A DNA stretch of 64,000 nucleotides, from contig CM074696.1 in assembly GCA_037367355.1 (NCBI GenBank), positions 3,906,001 through 3,970,000 on the forward strand. The letters run 5' to 3'. Numbering within the stretch: the first letter of the stretch is position 1; each line of letters starts with the position of its first letter. The notes beneath the pieces are model-generated. The model was not told the DNA's origin. It worked only from the letters and a program-made list of their open reading frames with translations, and made no database searches. Origin of the DNA: Neoscytalidium dimidiatum (taxonomy: Eukaryota > Ascomycota > Dothideomycetes > Botryosphaeriales > Botryosphaeriaceae). The position numbers were made by a program, and so were the translations under genes. Below, in pieces: positions 1-11,384 of the stretch.

Positions 1-1533
1 GAGAAGTCTGGGCTTTGGGCGTTTTTCGAGAGACAGAAGTCTTTTGACGCATTCTTCTTCGACCACACCTCTGTGCTTGAGAACAGATGGACAACAGGCC
101 TTCAGCTGTCCTTCTACAAATTGAGCGGGGGAAATTCTTCATCTTCAGCAAGTCCACACGGACTCGATCTCGATTTTGCACGAGAGATGATCGGTTTTCG
201 ATTCAACGGAGACTTCTTTGATCGCTACTGGACTTGTCATCTCATAGGATTTAGCTCCCCAAATCGCGGGAAGTTAAAGCGGTCAGCACTGAACGATGAG
301 ATCAAGGATTTCTGGGAAGACACAGCCCCTCCAGAGCCAGACCGAGATTCGGAGACGACTTCAAGCCAGAACGACATGACCTCTTCAAATACCAAACGGA
401 ATTTAGAGGCGATTGACAGTGCCAAAGGCGCGGCAATTATGGGGATCCTTCAGAGCCAGAAGGATAAGCGAAGCAAACGATCTTGGCAGCAACGAAAAGT
501 CCTGGAGCTTATATTGTTCGACGAAATGATTGAAAAGGTCACCGAAAGCGCCGAAAATATTTTTCAGAAGATCAGACAGCTCGCACCAGAAGAAATGGGT
601 GGGGGCAACGAAGACAACCAGGAACTGGGGGCTCTCAAGGACAAGATCGGCTTTTCGAAAGTCGACAGCTGGAGTTACTTCTCCTTGACTCAGAGATTGG
701 AGACAGCGCAGCAGGTTCTCGATGTTGTCGCAGAAGATTTGGACAAAACACTCTCGACCATACAGAGTTGGAATGATCGTGAAAATGACCGTGGAAAAGA
801 AAGGCCAAGGTGGACAGAGAAAGATGAGAAAAATCATCGGTCTGCACTTCGGAAAATGGTGATCTCGAACACGCAAAAAGTTCGCCAGCTCCAAAGGCTT
901 CAGACCAGGATGCGAACTCTCAGCGAAACTTTTTCCAAGAAGCGGGACCAAATTCGGGACGACATTAGCTTTCGTGGAGCTGAAGACACTCGCTACTTCA
1001 CTTACGTCACCGTCATCTTCCTGCCGCTAGGATTTGCTGCCAGTGTCTTCAGCATGGGCGGGGCACCGGGAAACAAATTGATTATCCAAATGGTCATAAC
1101 GACAGTGATAACTTTCATTGTAACGGCTTTCGCTTTGTGGGTTAGCATAAAGAGATGGGGCGATGTGAAGAAACAGACGGGCCGTATGCTTTCCAAGAGT
1201 GCTGGGAAGGGACTTAACGAATCACTCAATCGACAACCTCGCTCTCCTCTCATGAAACCAGCAGAGCGTACACATACCCCGCAGTCTGATAGCATCTTCA
1301 ACACCGACTCAAGCAGGTTAAGTTGCGTCAACGAGAGAAGCGAACTCAACATGGGCACGAGCAACCAGAAACATCGCATGGCGGGGTGGTCGCCAAGAAG
1401 AAACTTCAAGAACGCTTTCCAAGAGGTGGAGGACGAGAAAGAGCATCTCGGTTTCAGAGAGCATCTCAGGGAATTGTCGGAGAAGATACGAATGCGCAAC
1501 GCTCCCAAAGATATCGAGGAAGGAAGGGAGTGA
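1..1533 (+). CDS. CorA-like metal transporter family protein, 5' partial
   Basis: The frame is open from the first base, so the gene starts outside the window; the GTG at 73 is not a credible start. The visible product is about 510 residues. Most of it is soluble and helical, with charged stretches and a Q/R/L-rich helix (TQKVRQLQRLQTRMRTLSE). Near residue 335 come two membrane segments: YFTYVTVIFLPLGFAASVF and, after a short loop, IIQMVITTVITFIVTAFALW. The TxIFLPLGFxxSxFxM layout is that of the C-terminal pair of helices in CorA-type Mg2+ channels and their fungal relatives. In true CorA the first helix ends in GMN; here the equivalent reads SMGGAP, so ion selectivity is doubtful. A basic, low-complexity tail of about 130 residues follows. 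Family assignment is fairly sure; transport activity is inference. Confidence 0.72.
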   Translation, partial: EKSGLWAFFERQKSFDAFFFDHTSVLENRWTTGLQLSFYKLSGGNSSSSASPHGLDLDFAREMIGFRFNGDFFDRYWTCHLIGFSSPNRGKLKRSALNDEIKDFWEDTAPPEPDRDSETTSSQNDMTSSNTKRNLEAIDSAKGAAIMGILQSQKDKRSKRSWQQRKVLELILFDEMIEKVTESAENIFQKIRQLAPEEMGGGNEDNQELGALKDKIGFSKVDSWSYFSLTQRLETAQQVLDVVAEDLDKTLSTIQSWNDRENDRGKERPRWTEKDEKNHRSALRKMVISNTQKVRQLQRLQTRMRTLSETFSKKRDQIRDDISFRGAEDTRYFTYVTVIFLPLGFAASVFSMGGAPGNKLIIQMVITTVITFIVTAFALWVSIKRWGDVKKQTGRMLSKSAGKGLNESLNRQPRSPLMKPAERTHTPQSDSIFNTDSSRLSCVNERSELNMGTSNQKHRMAGWSPRRNFKNAFQEVEDEKEHLGFREHLRELSEKIRMRNAPKDIEEGRE

Positions 1534-2104
1534 CGAAGCTCGAAATTTTGAAAAATCTTTGAAATTTTCTATGTTTCCTTCATTCATATCCAAAAAATGG
1601 TCCTACATACGTCACTTATATTGTAGTTTGCTCGTTAGTCAGAAATTTATTAGAAGTGCCAGCAGTTTTGAAACAAGCACGTAATCAATTGTATCGAATC
1701 CACAGTCAGGCTATATATATGAGGAGTCATATCTTTTGCCTATAAATGTTCCTCACAAAGCGGACTTTACGCGCGACAAGGAATGATAGGAAGCAGAGCA
1801 AATGGAATACCATGACCAAATTACCAGTCAAACACACTATGTCATACAGGAAAACAGGAATCTCTCATGCAAAGTGTGGAGGACAGTATTAAGGCCACTA
1901 GCCACCACTGTAACAAGTGCGGCTTCGTACTCTTTCAGCTCGATAATATTAGAGCGAAGCATTAAACCCCCGTCTCACGGTGCACCCATTCGAGCGACTG
2001 AAACACCCAACATGCGGACATCCTATTCTTCCAGAATACGCTTGTCACTAGGAGCCAACTCCAAGAAGTCCATAATTCCTCCCCTAATGGCGTTCTCTCT
2101 AGTG
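1534..2104. other. Intergenic, convergent 3' ends
   Basis: AT-leaning spacer between the CorA-like gene and the convergent minus-strand gene. I see no gene or RNA here. AT-rich runs and a short TATATATA tract are compatible with 3' untranslated sequence. Confidence 0.5.
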
Positions 2105-2851
2105 TCACTTCTCCGCCGCCCTACCCTCCTTCTTCCGGTCCTTCGCCTTCCGCACCTTGTACGCGGCCTGATATTCCGCCTTGCGAGCATCAGACTTGGC
2201 CTCCTGCTCCGCAAGCACGGCATCAAACCTTTCACGGAGCTCCCCATGCCTAGCAAAATAAGCCTCAAATGCATCCTTCTCGGGAAGCGAGCCCTTCCGC
2301 ACGTGGAACGCCACGCTATGGAGCACGTGCTTCACCAGACGATCCTCCTCACGCAGGCATTCCCAAACGGCAGCGACTTCCTCCAAGGTGAAGACGTGAT
2401 CGCCGCTGATCCTGAAGATCAGCGTCCGCCACTGGTGCACCGTGGGGTGGACGTCGAGCGCGATCGCCGCCGCGAGGCATCTGATCCTCCGGTACAGACC
2501 GCTTGGCGGATTGAGGTTCTTCAGCTCCGGAGCGGTGCACGCCTGATGCATCTGGTTGATGAGGAAAGAGATGGCCTCGTGCTCGAGTGGGAGGGAGCCG
2601 AGGGACACGGTGTGCGTGTGGTTGGCGTTGGCGCTTCCCTTGCCGTTGGGTAAGCTGTTGAAGATGTCGCGGATCTTGCGGGAGAAAGTCTTCAGCATGC
2701 GTAGCGGGATATTTGAGATCTCCTCCTTATGGCCTGTGGCTGGGTTATCCCACGTGAGCGTGATTTGGCGGCCCATGGTAAGATCCACCCCTTGATCCAT
2801 GCTCAGGCCTACAAGTGGGGTGCGGACTGGGAGACTTTGATTTTCGCTCAT
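2105..2851 (-). CDS. Uncharacterised fungal protein, paralogue of the gene at 43.8 kb
   Basis: Intact 248-residue frame from an ATG at 2851 to a stop at 2105; no intron is needed. I do not recognise a named domain. It begins with a beta-like segment (RQITLTWDNP), then a serine/asparagine-rich linker, then a helical core containing QMHQACT and a RCLAAAIALDV stretch. It ends in a Lys/Arg/Glu/Ala-rich helix. The same order of landmarks (ITIKWTDP, QMRAACT, CFVALRALGV, charged tail) occurs in the plus-strand gene at 43,791-44,744, so the two are diverged paralogues on either side of the RIP block. The layout loosely recalls fungal BTB-like proteins, but I cannot support that. Probably soluble; no signal peptide or membrane segment. 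Confidence 0.68.
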   Translation of the reverse strand: MSENQSLPVRTPLVGLSMDQGVDLTMGRQITLTWDNPATGHKEEISNIPLRMLKTFSRKIRDIFNSLPNGKGSANANHTHTVSLGSLPLEHEAISFLINQMHQACTAPELKNLNPPSGLYRRIRCLAAAIALDVHPTVHQWRTLIFRISGDHVFTLEEVAAVWECLREEDRLVKHVLHSVAFHVRKGSLPEKDAFEAYFARHGELRERFDAVLAEQEAKSDARKAEYQAAYKVRKAKDRKKEGRAAEK

Positions 2852-4371
2852 TCTGTTTGTGTTGTAGCGGTCTTGTAATTCTTGTAGTTGGGTTTAGTTG
2901 TGTTCTTTGTTTTAGTGGTTGAAGTGTTGGAGGTAAATGTAACCCTTGTGGACGATTGCCGTGCGGGTTTTAATTACTTTCGGTGTGTGATATGTGCAGT
3001 AAGGTTAGAGATCAGGCATCTGCTGTAGGATGGATTAGCTATCGGGCTAGCTTGGAAGCGAGTCGTTGCGGAAAGAAGAACAATTCTGTAACAATAAGAT
3101 TGGGCATGTATCGTGCAGAAGTGATCAAAGTGTTAAGAGTCCACAAAGCGTGAAAGTCAGCGCAAGCGCACGCATATTTGATGAAAGTTGGACGTGCGAC
3201 CCATCAGCCAAATTGCATACTGGCTTTAGACTAGCAAGCTGGTTTCGTGATTTCAAAACCGATGATGTTTACCGCCATAGCCACCAGGCTGGCCTGTTCA
3301 CCTAGATGCCGGATACTGGAAAAAGCACTCACAACATAGCGGAGCGCCAAAGCCTGCTATCTTATAACTACGATGGGAGGCACTTGTGCTTACCTGTAGG
3401 ACAAACTGAGATTGTTCTTTCAATTCTACTGAATGCGGTTTGAAGACTCCTTCGAGCAAGTTCCCGAGGATTTGACGTTGAAATTTTGATATATGGGACG
3501 AGAAGTAGACTTGTTTGTGAGGCATACTAAGCCATACTTTTCTTTTTCTTTTTATTTCCATCATCGATGATTGAAGCAACTGCATATGAAGGTAGGAGTC
3601 TGCCATAGACGTATCCTCAGCATTATATTTTACCTACAACACACCGTATTCAGACAGAGCTGAATTTTGAATCATTTCTTGTTGTTATATGCTTACTATA
3701 ATTATATTTTTTTTAGTAGACAGGCAAAATTACACGTGAACTGTTCAGTAATAATATCACGGAGAAGTCGGTTATTGTAGATAATGTTATCTTAGCATCA
3801 GCTATTAATGGATCGCTTCGTACGCTTTGGTCCAAGACGTGCTTCCCTCAGAAAAGCGCTGGCTAGAACCTGAGTATTCTTACTTTTCAAAGCAAGCTCG
3901 ATCAAGCCTGGAAAGAGGCCATACAAGCGTCAAGCAAATGCAAACATGTGACGATTCGTGAAAATCTTATTGGGAGGTGAATAATCATCTTAGATCCCAC
4001 TGATCGACTAGCTTCTCTCCCTAAGCAATCCACATTTCCGGAGTATAGTACTCAGTGGGGTCATTCTCGTCATCATCTACCCCACTGCATGGTGACGAAG
4101 TCAGCGTAGTTGATGCTGGCAACTAAAATTCAGTCGAAGCGCTGGTGGCTCCAGAAAGAGCGCACGCATACGATGCTGAGGGAGTTGAGAGCGGTGTAGG
4201 TGGCCACGGTACGGGAGAACATATTATTGTGTTAGTTTACTGTTCTCAATTTGGTGGGAACACGAGGAATAGACACACATGCCAAGATAGAGCTGTAGGT
4301 AGTAGATGCCCCGCGCTTTGTAAGTCGTGAGCATCTGATTAAATACGTACCTAACCGCATTTTCGTCGATA
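2852..4371. other. Long intergenic stretch without a supportable gene
   Basis: About 1.5 kb of AT-leaning DNA with only short, unconvincing frames. Around 4,000-4,210 the minus strand reads a few short peptide-like stretches (for example ending NDPTEYYTPEMWIA before a stop) that may be the tail of a decayed gene, but they cannot be linked into a product. Confidence 0.4.
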
Positions 4372-6184
4372 TTATTGTGCATGCTGAGGTTTAGCTGCAA
4401 TATCCCCGCACATTTTCGCAGTCATAACCGCTGACAATCTCAGGGGCCAGTCAAAGACAACAAAGAACAAAAACTCCTGAAGTCGGCAGCGCACACAAAC
4501 AGTGGTACCAAATTTCGGCTCTCGTTTGTTGTCTCTCAGAGCTAGCGACGTATTGTCAAACATAGCGCGATCTGTTGATTTGAATTGATTTGCTCTCACT
4601 AAAGTCTTACGGTACAAATTTCTTGTCCCCTGGATTTCCTCAGATCGGCCACGCAAGTTCAAATACATCTCTCCCGCGCTCATCCTGAACCAGGCCGATC
4701 CAAATGAAGGTCCGCAAGATCTCCCGTATCTCCGGCCACAGCCAGAATTGCGGTGGAGCATCTGGAAACTCACAGTTGAACAAGCAGTCTTTGTATGCAG
4801 CCGGAAAGTGGACGTATGATAACCGAATACCTCGCCACTGCAGGAAGATACTTGCACAAAAAATCGAATAGCTTCATCAAGCGAGCCGGTTTTGAACTCC
4901 ATGCCCATGAGGCGATACATGATAGAAGCCATGGTGTCCAGAATGACGTCTTTGGGGAGCTTTGTTTTGGTCTCGGCAGCGAGGTTGACCTTGGAAGAAA
5001 AGTCCTCCATCATATTCCGCGCCGTGAGGTTGCTGTCAACACCATTAAGGAACTTCTTCCAGCCATGTAGCTGCCTCTGGTCAGACAAGTCGCGTTGTGG
5101 ATACGGTGGCAAGGACTCTATAGATTTGTCACGGAAGAACAGCGGCCTCGTTCCGTGGTGAAGCGCCAATCCTGAATCAGATGGTAGGACTCAATCAGTA
5201 TATCGCAGGCATGTGGTGTTGAATAGCTGCATAAGTACTAATGAGAATACGTACCTGAGCAGCTCAATGAGCTGTTTCTGATTGTTCCTGATGGCCATCA
5301 TGCCGCCTCTCAATTCGACGATCTTACAAAGTCCTGCCATGTGATGTGCCACTGCTTCGCGTTCCCCAATTATGTGCGTATGTATGGCCAGAGCCAAGGC
5401 CAAAAATGAGGTCATATCGGACAGCTTTACTTTATCTTCCTCATCCATTAATCTCTCACGTAGGAGGCGGACTGCCTTTGAAAAGTGCCGTGATAGCGGT
5501 GGGCTTGGAGTATAGCTTTGTCGGTTCGAGAGTCTATGGAAGTAAGTTTGCGTAGTAAAAACCACGGTATGTAGGTATGCAGCATCAGAAGTTAAAGGCT
5601 CAAGCCACATTCTACGGTCTTTTTCACGAAAGTCAATACACTTCTCCAGAAGTTATAAGGCCCGCTTTGCAATGGAGGAGACTAGTCGTTACTTCCGAGT
5701 CAGATTTGTGAGTTTTAGAGAAGTAACGTTGCTGTGAATCGCAATAGCCGTGAGGAGCAACTTACACTGTAGAACAACGGCAACTTGAGATGGCTCTATG
5801 GTATCTGCAAAGCGGATTAGAAAAAACTCAGAGCCAACGGGGAATGTCAGGGAAAACTGTGGCGGCCAACAGGGTTGGAAGAGGCACGGGCTCGGCAGCT
5901 CCATCAATTGCCGAGGCGGCGCCTGTGCTCTTCTTGTCGTCGGATTTCCGTGTTGGATTTTTAGTTTTCCCCCGGTTCTTTCCTAACATCACATGGCTTC
6001 GGATAAGCTTCCGCGTATCTTGATCGGCCTTGTTCAAGCCAGTGGCTATAATGAAAGGCATGTCGCCTACTTCCACAATAGTTCCGTCACATTTGAGCCC
6101 TTGTACTGAAGATTTCGAATATCGAATGACGGTTGCATCTGTCTTTGCAAAAGGAGATGTAACTGGTCTTGTTGTGGGAGCCAT
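4372..6184 (-). pseudogene. Decayed Fungal_trans_2 (tachykinin-like) regulator
   Basis: Pieces of one fungal-specific transcription-factor-like protein lie in order on the minus strand but in changing frames. At 6,184-5,830 an N-terminus carries RKLIRSHVMLGKNRGK, the basic motif typical of fungal tachykinin/Fungal_trans_2 proteins. At 5,907-5,760, in another frame, is FPVGSEFFLIRFADTIEPSQ. After a plausible GTAAGT intron, 5,640-5,270 gives MWLEPLTSDAAYLHTVVF and AHHMAGLCKIVELRGGM. At 5,169-4,800 is ALHHGTRPLFFRDKSIESLP. A further shift near 4,790 leads to EFPDAPPQFWLWPEIREIL. The order matches the family, but a stop before LLEKCIDF and at least two frameshifts prevent a continuous product. 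These proteins often regulate accessory or secondary-metabolism genes; no such cluster is visible here. Some shifts could be unrecognised introns. Confidence 0.62.
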
Positions 6185-6384
6185 TGATTCAAAAGACCAA
6201 ACATTCTGTAGGAATGATATGGGAGTCGAATACTACAGCGCTATGAAGCTGTAGGCCGAAAAGAGCTCCTGGGTACTCGGATTTAGAGAGGATGCAGCAG
6301 GGTGAGCGGCAGAATTTGCGTGGCCCTTCTTCCTAGATTCCCTTGTTTCGGACTTGGAAGTGCGCACGTACAAGACGGCGCATA

Positions 6385-6812
6385 TCAAGCAGATGTCATA
6401 GATGGCTGCCTAGTGCGATCTCCGGCAATACCAGCGTGATATGTATCCCAAAGCCGATATAGAAGTCTGGCTCGTCGATTTGGCCGCGTACGACTCCATT
6501 CAAACCTTCGCTCAACGAGTAGAAAACGAGCCCACTCGCCTCGATATTGTCATTCTCAATGCTGGAATCGACAACTTCCAGTTCAGGACTGTTGCAAGTA
6601 CCGACGGAGCTTTCATCATCGGCTACAACATCCATCCGTGAGTATTAGTTTTCTAACACCATCTCGATTGACTCCGTCTGACCTTGGAATGATCTTACCA
6701 GATTCAACTCGATACTCTACACAGCAGAAGGGGATGAGGCCATAGACAGACTATGGCAGGAGATGCTTGACGAGTTCTCGTTCGCCAATGTCAGGGATAT
6801 TCTTGGGATCAT
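6385..6812 (+). pseudogene. Truncated short-chain dehydrogenase (SDR) remnant
   Basis: The first part (about 6,441-6,640) reads YPKADIEVWLVDLAAYDSI and TRLDIVILNAGI, the dinucleotide-fold end of a classical fungal SDR including the NAG motif. A consensus-looking intron (GTGAGT at about 6,641 to CAG before 6,702) follows. The next exon reads straight into a C-terminal SDR segment, EAIDRLWQEMLDEFSFANV. The middle of the enzyme, including the catalytic serine and the YxxxK motif, is missing, as is the N-terminal glycine-rich loop. I read this as an internally deleted pseudogene on the plus strand. Confidence 0.6.
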
Positions 6813-7164
6813 GAGCGGACATAGTCTCGACACCCAATTCATTGTTGCAAGACAATTTGTCCAGTTTAGCTTTCCACGCGTCTCTTTCATGTCTCAACCC
6901 TATATAACCTATTCTATTCAATAAGCAGTCATGAAAACTCTGGTTCAAGCGAATACGTGTTCCCTGTTCTGACGCGCTCTTTAAATGAAACGAAGGCCGC
7001 TGTGCTTGTAAATCCTCAGATATCGGAGCCAGCGCCTTCTGATTGTCTGCAGTTTTCCAGTTCGCGCTGAAGTAGAACTGCCAGTACAAACGAAGACGTG
7101 ACACCGCTCTGTGCTCCTTGATCAATCGTCCACGACAGCAGCGCGAAGCGCGGCATGCACGTCC
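6813..7164. other. Intergenic
   Basis: Short spacer between the SDR remnant and the 3' end of the bZIP gene. No gene seen; it probably holds the bZIP 3' untranslated region. Confidence 0.4.
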
Positions 7165-9270
7165 TCACGGCGAAACCCTGGGCCGCTGCCAATACATGTG
7201 GCGTGCCTGATAAGCCCTGTCGTGACTGTCAGCCATGGTCCTCCCGAAGCTGGAGAAGTCCAAAACGTTACTTTTGATAAGTGTGTCCAAATCTACCATT
7301 GCCGTGGTCCGATGCCCTGCTGCGAAATGAGAATCTTCGCTTATTGTCGGAGTCCCTTCTTTGCGGGGTGGCCAATTGTCTGCCAGCCATGGCGTGGAAA
7401 AATTGCAGAACCGGTCCCAATCTTGGTCACTGAGCTCATCAGCCGGCTGAATGGGCGCAACCGGCGCGCCATCAGCGGCAGCAGCCACGCACACACCCTG
7501 CTCCTCAGCGATAGTATCAGCATGGTAGCCTCCAGCAGCCTCGTAACCACCAAATCCTTCTCCGACACCAGACGCGCGCATCTCCTGCCATCCAGAGCTG
7601 CCGACGAGATCCGCATACTGCAAGCCTCGCCCCCGCACCGCTCCCGCAGACGCGTCCACCACACCTCCCTCCCCAAACCACCCGCCAGTAACCCCGTCCA
7701 GCACCGCAGCATCAACCTCCACCACCGACGCCCGCGCATCGACCCGGATCCCCAGCGCCCTCAGGTAAATCTCCACATCCCGACTATCGAACCACACCCC
7801 CTGGTAATGCCTCAGATCCGCGGCCAGCTCCGGCGTCAGCCGCAGCCCCACCGCGCGCAGCCTCTCCCCCGCGACCCGCACGTTCTCCTCCTGCGTCCGC
7901 GGCCTGATCCCCGCCAGCAACCCGCCCCCCACGAACGAAGAAGCGAAATGCAGCCCCGCGCCCCCGACGCCCAGCGCCATGCTCGCCGACGGCGCGAGCG
8001 CGCGGCGCGCGAGGGCGGCGCGGAGCTTGGACGCGAGGGTGGGCGGGGCGCAGAAGTGGCGGCACAGGCGGAAGACGCGGGCGTGCTCGGCGGGGCGCAG
8101 GCGCGCGGTCGCGAGGAGGTGGACGCTGCGCTCGACGTTGGCGCGCTCGAGGCGGTTGGCGAAGGTGAGCTCGAGGTGCGAGTGCGTGAAAGGGGGTGCG
8201 GGGTTGGCGAAAGAGGCTAGGGGCGGAGCGGCGGTGGTGAGGGTTTCGTCGTTGGGATATTCGTTTGCTTCGGCCTCTTTTTCTTCGTACTCCAGGGTCA
8301 GGCCAAAGGGGAGCTCTGGGGTTTTGATCTCGTTCTGGGGCGCGTCTGATGCCGTTGGATAACATAGCGGCGGCGGTGGTGGGTTGGAGAGAACGTAGAT
8401 ATCTGAGCCGAGTATCTTGGTTTCGGCCCCAGGGAGCGGCCTGGGAGCTCGCAGGCGTCTGTTCTCCTTGCCATGATCATCTGAGTTTACGAAGGCTACC
8501 GTGCCAAGCAGGTCTATGATCTGGGAGGCGGTCTTTTCCAGTTCCGATTCGAGATGCGGCTGGCAGGCGAGTAGGCCGGAAACTTTTGCGCGGTCCCTGA
8601 AGTGAATGAAGCAATAATTCATGTCGGTTGCTAAGGACTTCAGCTGCGCAACCTTTCCTTGTAGCTGAGAGATTGTCCATTCTTTTCTCTTTGCATGTGC
8701 TCGTTGTGCTAGGCGTAGTTGCGTACGACGGCGCTGTTCGAGTGTCAGTCAGCCTACTGCGATGTTGATGGTTCGGCAAGGCAGTAGTAAATCTCAAACA
8801 CCCACATGCTAGAGGCAGAGCCGGCCAGAGCAGGATTTCAAGTGGCCAGGGGAGGAAAAGGAAAGCTTAACGAGCGAAGCCAAAGCTGATGATTACGAGA
8901 TGCAACGACAGCAACTCACTTCCTCAGGCGTCTCATCATCTCGCGCATTCAGTAGGGGCCTTCCCCTCTTCTTTCTAATTCCGGGCTTCGGACCGACACT
9001 AGTCCTCCCAGAGCCTTGAGACCAGTCCATTTCTGCGGTGACGTTACAGCGACTGTGTATCGGCTGCGGAGCGGACCACGTGGCTCTGTTATCGACGAGA
9101 GCCTCTTCTTGACCCGAAATACCGCAACTCAGACTGTCACCTCTTCTTTTCGAAAGACGACAGCACGGCTCAGGTGCGGACTCGCAGATGACGACAGTGC
9201 GCGTAGATCCCCGAGGCGAGATGCTTTGGATGTCGGACATGGCAGTACTTGCCGGGTAATAAGTCGCCAA
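7165..9270 (-). CDS. bZIP transcription factor (two exons)
   Basis: Spliced model: exon 1 9270-8920, intron 8919-8734 (GTGAGT...CAG, 186 bp), exon 2 8733-7165, giving 639 residues. The splice joins DETPEE directly to RRRTQLRLAQRAHAKRKEW, a complete bZIP basic region. A leucine-zipper-like helix (TISQLQGKVAQLKSL) follows. Just before the basic region is KKRGRP, a short AT-hook-like motif common in this fungal bZIP type. The long C-terminal part is Ala/Arg-rich, strongly GC-biased and contains SRDVEIYLRALGI, resembling the C-terminal conserved block of related regulators. An alternative start is the ATG at 9240. Nuclear, DNA-binding role follows from the family; targets are unknown. The plus-strand frame across 7,111-8,220 is an antisense shadow. 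Confidence 0.82.
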
Positions 9271-10008
9271 CCTGGATGATCTGATCTCCTGGACGTGGGG
9301 GCAAAGATGGGAATGAGAGAGGTCTTAATGGGCCGACAAAACCCGACACTTCCGAGGCCACGACTGAAAGATGTCATGAGAAGTCCGTCGAGTAGCGGAG
9401 GAAATGGATGAATATCCTCGGCTGTTGAATAATCGCTCGGGAGGCTCCTTTAGGGAAAAGGCGAACCTGGCTACTCTGGCCCGAGATATTGCCGGTAGGT
9501 ACGTACACACCACAGTCGCAGACAATGTACATACAAGCATTCGACTTTTGGCGAGACTACCCTCTGACCGATCCTGAAATCGACCAGGCCAATACGACTT
9601 CAATGTTCAACGAATGAAGCCGTATAAATTATCTCTCGTGCTTGGGTCACGAGTACAAGCAGCATTCGCCAATGGTGAGGCAATTAGGCAGGCCACCACA
9701 GTCTAGGTTGACTTTTTGTTCACCCAAATAGGCGCTGTTCAGCAGGAAATATGTTAATCATACCTGCAGGAGGTGACGAGCCTGAGGGTTGTTAAATGTG
9801 CCTTTAGCCAGAAGTAGGATGGCGAATCACGCAAGGTACTTTCGAAAGTCAACAATGAAATCATGCTTTCAAGGCACCTCAGTCTGATCAAGGAGCTATG
9901 AGGGCTCCTCGGTCAAGCTACCCAGACAGGTGGCACGGCCCAGGTGACATGATCAAGACAACCTATTTGCCTTAGCAATCGGAGATCCTGATGACGAGGT
10001 CGTGGTCG
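9271..10008. other. Region upstream of the bZIP gene up to the RIP block
   Basis: Normal-composition DNA (CA and TG present) with no convincing gene. The last 60 bp (9,948-10,008) are open in the frame that continues into the esterase pseudogene across the empty insertion site; see the findings. Confidence 0.45.
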
Positions 10009-10013
10009 CAACC

Positions 10014-10220
10014 TATTGAACTAAATGGTCGATGGGGTGCTATATTAAGCAGTAATGATAAGTAGAATAAATAAATTGGCATGCTGGTAAAAAATACCGA
10101 ATAAGGGTAATTATATATATTTAGTATACGCTAATAAATAAGCGAAATTAGTAGCGGAATTAAATATAAAAAGAATATACTATAGTAATAAAACGACGAC
10201 TATAATACTAGTATTTAATA
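10014..10220. repeat. Left LTR of the outer element (207 bp)
   Basis: Begins TATTGAAC and ends GTATTTAATA. It aligns over its full length with 40,652-40,858. Inverted termini TATTGAAC / GTTTAACA fit an original TGTT...AACA. The first 75 bp keep CA and TG; the rest is RIP-converted. Confidence 0.88.
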
Positions 10221-10548
10221 TACCCTCTTCGTAAGATATATAGAATCTTATAAAAAGACCGTAGAGAGCTTACTAAAAGCTTATAGAAGTATTATAAGTA
10301 CGTATTAATAAATAAAATTAATAATTTTATAGTTTTCTAGGTAGTTAGAAGCGTAAAGAACGAAAAAATAAAGAGTATAGTAGTAGAAAGATAGTTATAT
10401 AACGTAATATCTATATAGAATACTAGTAAATAAGATACTAATAATCTTTATAGAGGAAAGAAAGTTAATTATAGAGTAAGAATAGTAAATATATAAAGAA
10501 CGTTTTCTACTAGACGGTTAGTAAAAACGTAACGTCTAAATATAGTAG

Positions 10549-10550
<2 letters not shown>

Positions 10551-10578
<28 letters not shown>
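10551..10578 (+). repeat. (TTTA)7 microsatellite, possible LINE tail
   Basis: Seven perfect TTTA units. On the minus strand this is (TAAA)7, and it lies just beyond the 3' side of minus-strand LINE sequence, so it could be that element's simple-repeat tail. Confidence 0.55.
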
Positions 10579-10580
<2 letters not shown>

Positions 10581-11384
10581 GTTTTTATATAAGCTAAGCT
10601 TATAAAAGACGGCTAGTCTACTAACGTATCTAGTCCGGTATTTCGACCGGGGTTTTTATTCTAATTTTCTTCGAGAAGAAGTCTAGAAATAGTAGAGGCT
10701 AAGCTAGTACTTTTTAGAAAGAAATAAGAAAATAAGTAGAAGAGTAGAAGGAGTAGAGAATAACGCTAAGAAAAATAGAAGAGGATAATTCTTTATAGAG
10801 AGAGACTAAAGTTAGTTTTTTAAAAGTATATATTTAGGCTTCTATCGAAGTAAGTTCTAATAGTTACTTTCGAGTAGCTATTTTAGTTATCGATAAAAAG
10901 CTTAGAAGAGTCTTCCGTCTATCTTTAATATTAAAAATAAGGTCTAGAAAGGGGTTTTTTATTTCTAGACTAGTATATATATTTTCTCTTTTAAGTCGAT
11001 AATTTTTATAGTCTAGAATTAGATACCGAGGAGTTTATTTAGCCGTATTATTATATAGATAATAGTTAGAGGGGCTTAATTCGAAGCGGTTTAAATAGAA
11101 TTTAAAGTAGCTATATTCTATTTTAAGCTAGTAAAATACGGAGCTAGTTTTTCTTTTCGTAGAGAGGTCTATTAGCTTACGTTTTATTTTCTAGTTAAAC
11201 CGCCGTAGATAAAACTCTTTAAAGGCTATTTTCTCTTACTTATTCGCTATTTTTTACTATAAATTAATAAAGTCTACTTACGTTAATATTCTAAAGAATA
11301 CGTAGCTAGTAGATTTATTATTTAGGTTTATTTTATAGGCGTATTTAGCTAGGAAATCTACTTCTTTATTACTACGTATATTAG
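10579..11384 (-). mobile_element. LINE 3' portion with RNase H remnant, RIP-mutated
   Basis: Minus-strand reading at about 11,384-11,320 gives SNKEVDFLAKYA, matching the conserved GNExAD.LAK part of LINE RNase H domains. The rest to 10,579 is unassigned 3' sequence. The sequence is interrupted at 11,384 by the minus-strand Ty3-type element and appears to resume at 19,507, where joining the two sides gives an in-frame RNase H stretch across the target site. Confidence 0.5.

Noticed and set aside
3298..3606. 102-residue minus-strand frame
   Set aside because: Isolated, no recognisable features, in AT-leaning intergenic DNA.
6751..7125. 124-residue minus-strand frame
   Set aside because: Overlaps the SDR remnant on the opposite strand and shows no recognisable sequence.
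7111..8220. 369-residue plus-strand frame over the bZIP gene
   Set aside because: It is Arg/His/Pro-rich and antisense to the conserved bZIP coding exon, a product of GC-rich codon use.
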